Below are positions 1 through 6,013 of a stretch of 14,623 bases of DNA, in pieces (position 1 is the first letter of the stretch; each line of letters begins with the position of its first letter). The translations under genes and the position numbers were made by a program. Origin of the DNA: an uncultured Bacilli bacterium (GTDB taxonomy: Bacteria; Bacillota_I; Bacilli_A; RF39; UBA660); NCBI GenBank assembly GCA_947623845.1, contig CANQHM010000029.1, positions 1-14,623 of the forward strand, in the 5' to 3' direction. The notes below the pieces were generated by a model. The model ran no database searches. It saw only the letters and a list, made by a program, of their open reading frames with translations, and had not been told where the DNA came from.

Positions 1-71
1 TTATTCCATACAGTTCTAATATTTTTACCATTAAATATTTTATTAATTAAATACATTTTTTCTTCATTCAT
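1..71 (-). CDS. Partial CDS, N-terminus of probable Bro-N-type phage/plasmid protein
   Basis: Only the first 23 codons lie in the window. The gene starts at an ATG (69-71) and runs off the left edge. The readable start is MNEEKMYLINKIFNGKNIRT followed by VWN. The pattern of a short charged leader, an I/L-F stretch and 'K-I-R-T/S-V-W' resembles the opening of Bro-N/antirepressor-like proteins, which continue with a YFSVVDVV segment that is out of view here. A Shine-Dalgarno AGGAGG (complement at 85-90) lies upstream at a rather long spacing, with a closer GGGA. A good promoter is found at 120-148. Family membership rests on about 23 residues, so it is tentative. That this is a short open reading frame with expression signals is better supported. 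Confidence 0.45.
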   Translation of the reverse strand, partial: MNEEKMYLINKIFNGKNIRTVWN

Positions 72-119
72 ATTGTCCCTACTCCCTCCTATTTTCAATT
101 AAAATTACTTCTAATTAAG

Positions 120-148
120 ATTATACTATTGTTTACAGCAAATAACAA
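120..148 (-). promoter_or_regulatory. Sigma-A-type promoter for the left-edge partial CDS
   Basis: On the minus strand there is a -35 TTGTTA (143-148), a 17-nt spacer and a perfect -10 TATAAT (120-125). It lies about 50 nt upstream of the ATG at 71. It is back to back with a plus-strand promoter at 170-198, so this short stretch is a divergent promoter region. Confidence 0.6.
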
Positions 149-169
149 GTTATTCTCTGTAAAAAGTTA

Positions 170-198
170 TTGAAAATAATCACAATTTATGCTATTAT
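170..198 (+). promoter_or_regulatory. Sigma-A-type promoter for the orphan plus-strand RNA
   Basis: -35 TTGAAA (170-175), 17-nt spacer, -10 TATTAT (193-198). This predicts a start near 205, immediately before a small GAAA-capped hairpin (TGAAG/CTTCA, 207-220). No plus-strand protein gene of normal size follows before the terminator at 378-410. Confidence 0.6.
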
Positions 199-204
199 GT
201 ATTT

Positions 205-410
205 AGTGAAGGAAACTTCATATAATATAAAAGGAGTATTCATTATCGCAAGTGAATGCTACTTATATTTGTGGTTGCATTCTCAAATGCTTTTAGAGAG
301 TGCTTTTTAATACTTTATTGTAATTACCAGGAATGCAAGAAGAATTAAATAACACAGATGTATCGACATAATTGGAAAACCCGTGATGATTTGTCACGGG
401 TTGATTTTTT
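205..410 (+). ncRNA. Candidate leader-like or stand-alone structured RNA (~200 nt)
   Basis: Inferred transcript between the promoter at 170-198 and the terminator at 378-410. It holds several hairpins: TGAAG-GAAA-CTTCA (207-220); GTATTCATT/AGTGAATGC (236-259); and GCATTCTC/GAGAGTGC (277-284 with 296-303) followed directly by TTTTT, itself terminator-like. GCATTC at 277-282 can also pair with GAATGC at 254-259. TTGCATTC (275-282) pairs perfectly with GAATGCAA (331-338). These pairings exclude one another, as in attenuators. A Shine-Dalgarno-like AAAGGAG (230-236) precedes the second hairpin. Two tiny reading frames could use it: 242-310 from ATT (22 codons) or 256-348 from ATG (30 codons, hydrophobic). 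Neither is convincing. I do not recognise an Rfam class. The next gene lies on the opposite strand, so if this is a leader it has no target here. Confidence 0.45.
378..410 (+). terminator. Intrinsic terminator, probably bidirectional
   Basis: Nine-bp perfect stem AACCCGTGA (378-386) / TCACGGGTT (394-402) with a 7-nt loop, followed on the plus strand by GATTTTTT. Read on the minus strand, the same stem lies just past the stop of the cation ATPase gene and is followed by TTTTCC. It can therefore separate the two convergent transcripts. Confidence 0.8.
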
Positions 411-2997
411 ATACAACTCTTTTTATTTTAAAATATTTAAGTAAACGTTTTCTTATAAAGTCTATAGGTACCACAGTGAATGCAAGAATTGTTACAAAGA
501 TAAGTTCTAGAGGTAATAAACCATAAGTTCTAAATAAATCGCCACCAAAATAAATTAAATATATTTGCACAATACTTATCATACAAAAGATGGTTAAGAA
601 GACTTTGTTTTGTAATAAATTTGCAAGTAAGTTATACCTAGTAGTACGAGAAGAAAAAGCATTAAATATACCGATAAAGATAAATAAAGCAAAATAAGCA
701 GTCATAAAGTATTCACTCTCACTACGTATGAATAATTTGAAGATGGGAAGTTTTAAAAATAAGATACATAAAATACTTGAATAAGCTCCCGTAAATATTA
801 TTTGACTTAACATATATGGAGACATTATTGGTTCATTTTTATCTTTAGGAGGTTCAGTCATATACTCTTCTAATGGTGGTTCAAAGGAGAATGCTACACC
901 AGCAAAGGTATCCATAATCATATTAATCCATAACATTTGAATAATCGTAACTGGAGTAGAAACGCCGATTAAAGGACCGATTATAGCAACTACTAAAGCG
1001 GCCATATTAACAGTTAACTGATAGATTATAAATTTTCTTATACTTTTAAATATAGTTCTTCCATAAAGAATGGCTTTAGAAATAGAAGCGATATTATCAT
1101 CTAAGATAACAATATCAGCAGCTTCTTTACTAACTTCAGTTCCACTACCCATGGCAAAGCCCACATTGGCTTTTTTTAAAGCGGGAGCATCATTTACTCC
1201 ATCGCCTGTCATACCTACTACAAGATTACTACTTTCTAAAACTTTAACTAACCGACTTTTATCACTTGGTAAAGCCCTCGCAATAACTTTTAAATTAGGG
1301 TAAATTTTTATTATTTCTTCATCACTTAATTTAGCTAAGTCATTACTTGTAATTGCGATATCTTCATCCCTTGAAATTATTCCTACTCTTTTAGCAATTT
1401 CTTTCGCAGTAAGTAAGGCATCTCCAGTAACCATAATAACATTAATACCAGCACCCTTTATCGTTTTTACAGCATCATAACTTTCTTTTCTTATTTCATC
1501 TTCAATAACAATAATTCCTAGAAAAGTTAAATTATCTAAACTACCATTATAATCTTCTTTCATTGCTAAAACTAAAACTCGGGCATTTTTAGAAGCGTAA
1601 TAGTTAATAGTTTGGTTTATTTTTGCTCTATCAATTCGTTTCTTCGTTAAAGAATTATAACTATAACTGCATTTAGGAATTAAAACTTCAGGAGCACCTT
1701 TAAAATAAGTAATATTATCTTCTAAAGTTACACTACTATATTTTTTACTACTATTAAATGTTTCTTTACTTATTATTTTTTTATTACCTTTATTACTACC
1801 AACAAAGGAAAGAATGGCTTTATCTGTTTGATTACTACCAATAATACTACCATCTAAAGAAATACTACTAGAATTATTATAAGATAATGCATAGTTAAGA
1901 ATAGTTTGGTATTTAGAATCATTAATACCTTTTAAATTTTTATAAACAATGAAATTAGTATCAATAAAGTTAGTTACCCTTAAATTACCAGAAGTGATAG
2001 TACCAGTTTTATCAGTAAGTAAGACATTTAAACTACCAGCAGTTTCAATACCAACTAGTTTTCTTACTAAGACTTGTTCTTTTAACATTCTTTTCATATT
2101 AGAAGATAATACTAAAGTTATCATCATAGGAAGTCCTTCGGGTACTGCTACTACAATTACGGTGACTACTAGAGTTAAAGCATAGATTAAATAACTAAAC
2201 ATTACTTTAAAATTAGATAAAGTTCCCATAATTAGCGTGGGATTAAAATTATTATCAATGACGATTTTAGAAAAAAGATAAGAAAGAGTTACTAAAGCCG
2301 CTCCAACATAACCGATTTTACTAATAAATTTAGCAAGTCCTCGTAAACGGACCTTTAGAGGACTGTCGGGTTCTTTTTCTTGAATTTCTAAAGCTAATTT
2401 ACCATAGGTAGTATTAGTCCCTACCGCAGTTACTTTCATTATGGCTTCACCATCATAGATTATAGATGAACGATAGATAATATTATTTTCATTAATACTT
2501 ATTTCACTATGGGTACTAGTTTTTTTAATTTCTTTGCTTTCCCCATTTAAGTCTTTTTCACTTACTGATAAGTTACCTTTAATTAAGTAACCATCTGCGG
2601 GTACTTTATCACCAGCATTTAAAATAATAATATCACCAACTACAACATCTTTTTCTAAGATTTCTAGAATTTCTCCGTTTCTTTTTACTTTACAAGTAGT
2701 ACGACTAGCTTCTTCTTGTAATCTCGTAAAAGCTTTTTCACTACCATATTCACTAATACTAGAAATAAAAGATGCTAAAAAAATAGCAATTAAAATTCCT
2801 ATAGTTTCAAACCAATCAAAATATTCAAATAATACTACTACTTTAATAGCTAATGCTATAAGTAATATCTTTATAATAGGATCTCCTAAAGATTCTAAAA
2901 GTAAGTGAATAAAACTATTTTTATTTGTTCTAATTATTTCATTACTACCATACTTCTTACGACTTATACTAACTTCATTATTAGATAGTCCGTTCAT
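409..2997 (-). CDS. P-type Ca2+-transporting ATPase (P2 type, PMCA-like)
   Basis: ATP-driven cation pump in the cytoplasmic membrane, 862 residues, full length for the family. The order is N-terminal cation-ATPase domain (about 1-45), M1-M2, actuator domain with LNGES (150-154), M3-M4 with PEGLP (286-290), phosphorylation site DKTGT (D329), nucleotide-binding KGAPE (433-437), VTGD (523-526), hinge TGDGVNDAP (597-605), then M5-M10. M6 carries N692 and D696 in NMIMD, matching the Ca2+-ligand pattern. M5 has N664 but no acidic residue three positions later, as in PMCA pumps with one Ca2+ site and unlike SERCA. The actuator loop reads NGES where TGES is usual; the catalytic Glu is kept. The ATG at 2997 is preceded by AGGAGG at an unusually long 17-nt spacing, and no better in-frame start is visible. 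Export of Ca2+ is the likely role; Mn2+ cannot be excluded. Confidence 0.93.
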   Translation of the reverse strand: MNGLSNNEVSISRKKYGSNEIIRTNKNSFIHLLLESLGDPIIKILLIALAIKVVVLFEYFDWFETIGILIAIFLASFISSISEYGSEKAFTRLQEEASRTTCKVKRNGEILEILEKDVVVGDIIILNAGDKVPADGYLIKGNLSVSEKDLNGESKEIKKTSTHSEISINENNIIYRSSIIYDGEAIMKVTAVGTNTTYGKLALEIQEKEPDSPLKVRLRGLAKFISKIGYVGAALVTLSYLFSKIVIDNNFNPTLIMGTLSNFKVMFSYLIYALTLVVTVIVVAVPEGLPMMITLVLSSNMKRMLKEQVLVRKLVGIETAGSLNVLLTDKTGTITSGNLRVTNFIDTNFIVYKNLKGINDSKYQTILNYALSYNNSSSISLDGSIIGSNQTDKAILSFVGSNKGNKKIISKETFNSSKKYSSVTLEDNITYFKGAPEVLIPKCSYSYNSLTKKRIDRAKINQTINYYASKNARVLVLAMKEDYNGSLDNLTFLGIIVIEDEIRKESYDAVKTIKGAGINVIMVTGDALLTAKEIAKRVGIISRDEDIAITSNDLAKLSDEEIIKIYPNLKVIARALPSDKSRLVKVLESSNLVVGMTGDGVNDAPALKKANVGFAMGSGTEVSKEAADIVILDDNIASISKAILYGRTIFKSIRKFIIYQLTVNMAALVVAIIGPLIGVSTPVTIIQMLWINMIMDTFAGVAFSFEPPLEEYMTEPPKDKNEPIMSPYMLSQIIFTGAYSSILCILFLKLPIFKLFIRSESEYFMTAYFALFIFIGIFNAFSSRTTRYNLLANLLQNKVFLTIFCMISIVQIYLIYFGGDLFRTYGLLPLELIFVTILAFTVVPIDFIRKRLLKYFKIKRVV

Positions 2998-3043
2998 AGT
3001 AATTGTTACGTTTTCCTCCTTATATTAAAATGTATGAGGATTA

Positions 3044-3073
3044 CTTCTTTTTAAGAACATTTAAAAAGAGAAG
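3044..3073 (-). terminator. Weak hairpin after the surface-protein gene
   Basis: Imperfect AT-rich stem-loop (CTTCTTTTTAA, 3044-3054, with TTAAAAAGAGAAG, 3061-3073, two-base bulge) just after the stop of the 584-residue gene. No U tract follows on the minus strand, so it may only attenuate and some transcription may continue into the ATPase gene 80 nt downstream. No strong ATPase promoter is visible in the gap. Confidence 0.3.
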
Positions 3074-3080
3074 AACTTAT

Positions 3081-4835
3081 TTAGTCTTCTCCATCTTGGG
3101 CGGTTAGGACGACACGGAAAGAGTTTCTTGGATTAGATGTTTCATTATATGCCCATTGAGCAAATATTCCAGCACCAGATCCATCGTTAATTGGTCCACC
3201 ACGTAAAAGCCAATAATTTCCTTTATATGGTGCATACATTTGATCTTTAAACCATCCTGCACCACCATAACTACCATATATTTTTTGAACTTCTTTAGTA
3301 GCATCGCCTAGATGAGCTCTTTCAATAGTAGTTCTGCTACTCTCATCATATGCATAGATATCATAATACTTTTCAGCAATATTATCAAATTCCATTCCAT
3401 CAAACATAGGGATTCCATCTGTATTAATCATAATTCCCATAACGTGATCCCACATTCCACCAGACATATCATATATTCCATAAATATTATTGGTTGTTGA
3501 TGCTTTTACTCCTTCTTTTTCCCATGTTTTTCCTATTTCACAAGAATTCATATTATATAATGCTCCAATACTAACGCCGCCACCACATCCTGTAACTGTT
3601 CCATCTGCAGTGTTCCATGCACTACCATGTGCTATATTATTCATCCACATATCACAATTTTTTATATCACAAGTATTTTCATCTGTATAAACACCATAAA
3701 TACTATTATGTAAAAAAGCAACTGCTCCCCATTCGATGTTCTTTATAATATGTGTATCTACTTCATTTTGACTTAAATTGTAAATATTTCCAATTGAACT
3801 TATATTTCTAGTAGCATTAAACATCAAATCTAATTTTCTATTAACTATTGATATTTTGTTGGGTAATATTGTTATGTCTTTGATTGCTTCGTCTTTGCTA
3901 TTAATTAATCCACTTGTCCCTTTATCTTTCTCACTTGGTTCAAACTTACCTACCCATATACCTTTTAGTTCAGTACCACTTTCTTCAAATGTTCCTTTGA
4001 AAGTAAAAGCTGGATGAGTATACCAATCACCATTTTCTACAGGATTGCTTTCTCTATCTACGCACTTTTCTTCTATAGTTCCATCATTATTATTAATATA
4101 GGTACATGTTATATTCCCAGTAGATTCTATCCCATTTTCAAATTTAATATTAACCATTTGTTCTGTTGATGTGGCTTTTGGGACAGTATTAAATAATTGA
4201 TATTTATATCTTGGTATCCACACATACATTTGAAGTATATCTTCTTCACTTACTTCATGTCCTCCTAACAGGTTGCCATTATCATCATAAAATTTTGATT
4301 TTATAGTTTCATTAGTATTATCAATTAATACGGCATTCGCCCACTCATGCTCGTCATAGTTATACCACTTGCTTGTTACATCTGCTACATAGATCTTTTC
4401 ATTTTCAAAATATACTGGTATCATTCCTTGATATAATTCTGGGTAGTTTGCTCCACTTTCATCAACATATTTGTGACCAAATTTAATTGTACATTTATCA
4501 GGGTGCTTTGCATACAATGCTACTTGCCATTTATCTGTGTCAAAATTTATTGTAGCACTTCCATCACATTCATAACCGCCATATAACATTCCCTCTTCTT
4601 GTGTTGGGAAATCATTTTGGTATTCTCCATCAACTAATACTGATAAATAGACATCTCTTTTTTTAAACTCAGCTACGGTGTTAAACACTAACTTTTGAGT
4701 GTGTCTTACTTGGTATAGTGCATACGTACTTCCTATTGCTATAATAACTAATAAGAATACTATAATTCCTATTAATTTATTTCTATCGCCATATTGAACT
4801 TTATTTAATTCTTTTTCGGGATTAAATCTTTTCAT
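3081..4835 (-). CDS. Membrane-anchored extracellular protein with FGE-like (C-type-lectin-fold) C-terminus
   Basis: A 584-residue protein with a short charged cytoplasmic N-terminus (1-20), one membrane segment (about 21-42, LIGIIVFLLVIIAIG...) and a long outward-facing part, so a signal-anchored surface protein. Residues about 50-120 look like a small secreted beta domain with several Cys. Near 203-214 there is VWIPRYKYQLF, a segment common in large surface or phage-like proteins of gut Bacillota. The C-terminus (about 360-580) has landmarks of the formylglycine-generating-enzyme/sulfatase-modifying fold: YGIYDMSGGMWDHV (452-465, compare 'YDMSGNVWEW'), WLLRGGPIN (542-550) and SFRVVL (572-577). 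No catalytic Cys arrangement is evident, so binding is more likely than catalysis. Many Cys occur in C-x(4-5)-C spacing. ATG at 4835 follows AAGGTAGG. It is divergent from two HTH genes that may control it. The exact function is unknown. Confidence 0.75.
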   Translation of the reverse strand: MKRFNPEKELNKVQYGDRNKLIGIIVFLLVIIAIGSTYALYQVRHTQKLVFNTVAEFKKRDVYLSVLVDGEYQNDFPTQEEGMLYGGYECDGSATINFDTDKWQVALYAKHPDKCTIKFGHKYVDESGANYPELYQGMIPVYFENEKIYVADVTSKWYNYDEHEWANAVLIDNTNETIKSKFYDDNGNLLGGHEVSEEDILQMYVWIPRYKYQLFNTVPKATSTEQMVNIKFENGIESTGNITCTYINNNDGTIEEKCVDRESNPVENGDWYTHPAFTFKGTFEESGTELKGIWVGKFEPSEKDKGTSGLINSKDEAIKDITILPNKISIVNRKLDLMFNATRNISSIGNIYNLSQNEVDTHIIKNIEWGAVAFLHNSIYGVYTDENTCDIKNCDMWMNNIAHGSAWNTADGTVTGCGGGVSIGALYNMNSCEIGKTWEKEGVKASTTNNIYGIYDMSGGMWDHVMGIMINTDGIPMFDGMEFDNIAEKYYDIYAYDESSRTTIERAHLGDATKEVQKIYGSYGGAGWFKDQMYAPYKGNYWLLRGGPINDGSGAGIFAQWAYNETSNPRNSFRVVLTAQDGED

Positions 4836-4863
4836 TTTTGATTACCTACCTTCTATTAATATT

Positions 4864-4892
4864 AGTATAACACAAAATGTCGTATTTTTGTA
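4864..4892 (-). promoter_or_regulatory. Candidate promoter and operator of the surface-protein gene
   Basis: Minus-strand -10 TATACT (4864-4869) lies about 30 nt upstream of the ATG at 4835, with a poor -35 (4887-4892). An inverted repeat ACAAAAT-GTCGT-ATTTTTGT (4872-4889) fills the spacer. A 9-mer TTAATATTA occurs at 4856-4864, touching the -10, and again at 4899-4907. A repressor bound here would block this promoter and probably that of the divergent regulator genes. Confidence 0.4.
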
Positions 4893-4942
4893 TATTTTTT
4901 AATATTATTTTAAATAATGCGAAAATTGAGATGGTGATTAAT

Positions 4943-5374
4943 ATGATCGGGGAAAGACTTTCAGATATAAGATTCGATGCTAATTTAACACAAATAGATA
5001 TGGCAAAAAAATTAAAAACATCTCAAGCAAACTACTCAAGATGGGAAAGTAATAAAGAATTAATACCTTTAAAAAAATTAAATTTATTATGTAATTATTT
5101 TAATGTTAGTATGGATTATGTTATAGGTATCACTAAAAATAATAAAGGAAATGGTATACATAATCTTGATAATAAAGTAGTAGGAAAAAATTTAAAAACA
5201 ATTAGAAAAGAAAATAATATTACCCAAATAGAACTTGCGAATATGCTTAATACTACACACTCTACTATTAGTGCTTATGAATCAGGTAAAACTAAATTAT
5301 TAACAGTATTTGCTATTGAAATAGTAAAAAAATATAATATTTCTCTAGATTGGTTATGTGGGAGAATTAAATGA
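4943..5374 (+). CDS. Double-HTH (Xre/HTH_3) transcriptional regulator, first of a tandem pair
   Basis: DNA-binding protein of 143 residues made of two Xre-family helix-turn-helix domains joined by a short linker: domain 1 about residues 2-63 (LTQIDMAKKL...SQANYSRWE) and domain 2 about 80-140 (ITQIELANML...TTHSTISAYESGK). No sensor, dimerisation or peptidase domain follows. I chose the ATG at 4943 because GGTGAT lies just upstream and homology to the second gene begins there; the frame stays open back to an ATG at 4877, but that extension is hydrophobic and overlaps the promoter region. The stop TGA overlaps the next gene's ATG by four bases, so the two are co-translated. It is transcribed divergently from the surface-protein gene, 107 nt away, which suggests it regulates that gene (inference). 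About 47 of the last 65 residues match the second gene. Confidence 0.85.
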   Translation: MIGERLSDIRFDANLTQIDMAKKLKTSQANYSRWESNKELIPLKKLNLLCNYFNVSMDYVIGITKNNKGNGIHNLDNKVVGKNLKTIRKENNITQIELANMLNTTHSTISAYESGKTKLLTVFAIEIVKKYNISLDWLCGRIK

Positions 5375-5805
5375 ATACGGAAATACTTTATTTTATAAGA
5401 GAAAGAAACGGGCTTACACAAACAGAAATGGGTAGTATTTTAGGAGTATCTAAATTCTTAATATCAAAATGGGAAAAAGGAAAAGATTTAATACCTTTAA
5501 ACAGACTCAATTTATTATGTAATCATTTTAATATTAGTATGGATTATGTTATTGGAAGAAAAGTTAAAAATAAAGATTTAGTTTATAATAAAGATTTAAA
5601 TAAACAAGTTATGGGTGAAAGATTAAAAATATTTAGAAAAAATAATAATCTTACTCAAGTAGAACTAGCAAATATTTTACATACTACCCATTCTACTATT
5701 AGTGCTTATGAATCAGGAAAGACCATGCTACTTACAGCTTTCGCATTACAAATAGTTAGAGATTATAATATTTCTCTAGATTGGTTATGTGGAAGAACAA
5801 ATTAA
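5371..5805 (+). CDS. Double-HTH (Xre/HTH_3) transcriptional regulator, second of a tandem pair
   Basis: A 144-residue paralogue of the preceding gene with the same two-domain layout: domain 1 about 3-62 (LTQTEMGSIL...SKFLISKWE) and domain 2 about 80-141 (LTQVELANIL...TTHSTISAYESGK). Its Shine-Dalgarno (GGGAG) lies inside the last codons of the first gene, in the conserved DWLCGR coding segment, and the ATG overlaps the upstream TGA, giving tight translational coupling. The recognition-helix region of domain 1 differs strongly from the first protein (SKFLISKWE against SQANYSRWE), while that of domain 2 is identical. The pair therefore probably shares one half-site and differs in the other (inference). 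Recent tandem duplication with divergence is the simplest origin. Confidence 0.85.
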   Translation: MNTEILYFIRERNGLTQTEMGSILGVSKFLISKWEKGKDLIPLNRLNLLCNHFNISMDYVIGRKVKNKDLVYNKDLNKQVMGERLKIFRKNNNLTQVELANILHTTHSTISAYESGKTMLLTAFALQIVRDYNISLDWLCGRTN

Positions 5806-5806
5806 A

Positions 5807-5834
5807 AGAACAAGACTTTAGGTAATCTTGTTCT
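5807..5834 (-). terminator. Hairpin terminator between convergent transcripts
   Basis: Nine-bp perfect stem AGAACAAGA (5807-5815) / TCTTGTTCT (5826-5834) with a 10-nt loop, right after the stop of the second HTH gene. The minus-strand exit reads TTCTTTTAATTT, a fair U tract. The plus-strand exit (ATATAAAG) has none. It therefore serves minus-strand transcripts from the kinase side better than it serves the HTH genes. Confidence 0.6.
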
Positions 5835-5957
5835 ATATAAAGTGTGAGTTTGAGTTTATATGTTATTTTAAAACTGTATAGGGTTTATATATATAATAAT
5901 TATTAAGTCTTTATTATATACTTTTTATATTATCTATTATCACTCTTCCTTTCTTAC
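5807..5957 (-). ncRNA. Candidate short RNA under a PhoP-type promoter
   Basis: Inferred only from signals: an activator-type promoter (5964-6006) and a terminator hairpin (5807-5834) bracket about 150 nt without a credible coding sequence. The longest start with a ribosome site (GGAAGAG then GTG) gives nine codons. The interior is AT-rich with little GC structure. It could also be merely an untranslated tail of the kinase mRNA that carries an extra promoter. Confidence 0.3.
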
Positions 5958-5963
5958 AAATAC

Positions 5964-6006
5964 ATCATAGCATTTATATATGAAGAATAAGTGAAGAATT
6001 AGTGAA
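5964..6006 (-). promoter_or_regulatory. Triple 11-bp direct repeat (PhoP/OmpR-type box) with -10 element
   Basis: On the minus strand, TTCACT (6001-6006), TTCACT (5990-5995) and TTCATA (5979-5984) recur at exactly 11 bp, with ATTC-like spacers. A -10 TATGAT (5964-5969) follows nine bases after the last repeat. Six-base TTCACA-like repeats at one helical turn, just upstream of a -10, are the layout of promoters activated by PhoP-type response regulators. The site lies just past the kinase stop codon. Related repeats lie in the regulator's own promoter (8086-8102). Confidence 0.55.
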
Positions 6007-6013
6007 ACTTTAT

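Noticed and set aside
3312..3690. Open frames opposite the surface-protein gene, and similar ones opposite the ATPase, epimerase, ZIP and TsaD genes
   Set aside because: No ribosome sites, no family motifs and odd composition; they mirror the real genes on the minus strand.
3081..4835. Active formylglycine-generating enzyme or sulfatase modifier
   Set aside because: Fold landmarks are present, but no convincing catalytic Cys pair in the usual context and no sulfatase gene near by.
4877..4942. Earlier ATG giving a 22-residue N-terminal extension of the first HTH protein
   Set aside because: The extension is hydrophobic, not shared with the paralogue, and covers the promoter region; the ATG at 4943 has a good ribosome site and homology begins there.
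4943..5374. HTH pair as an antitoxin of a toxin-antitoxin system
   Set aside because: No toxin-sized partner; both genes are DNA-binding paralogues and the neighbour is a large membrane-anchored protein.
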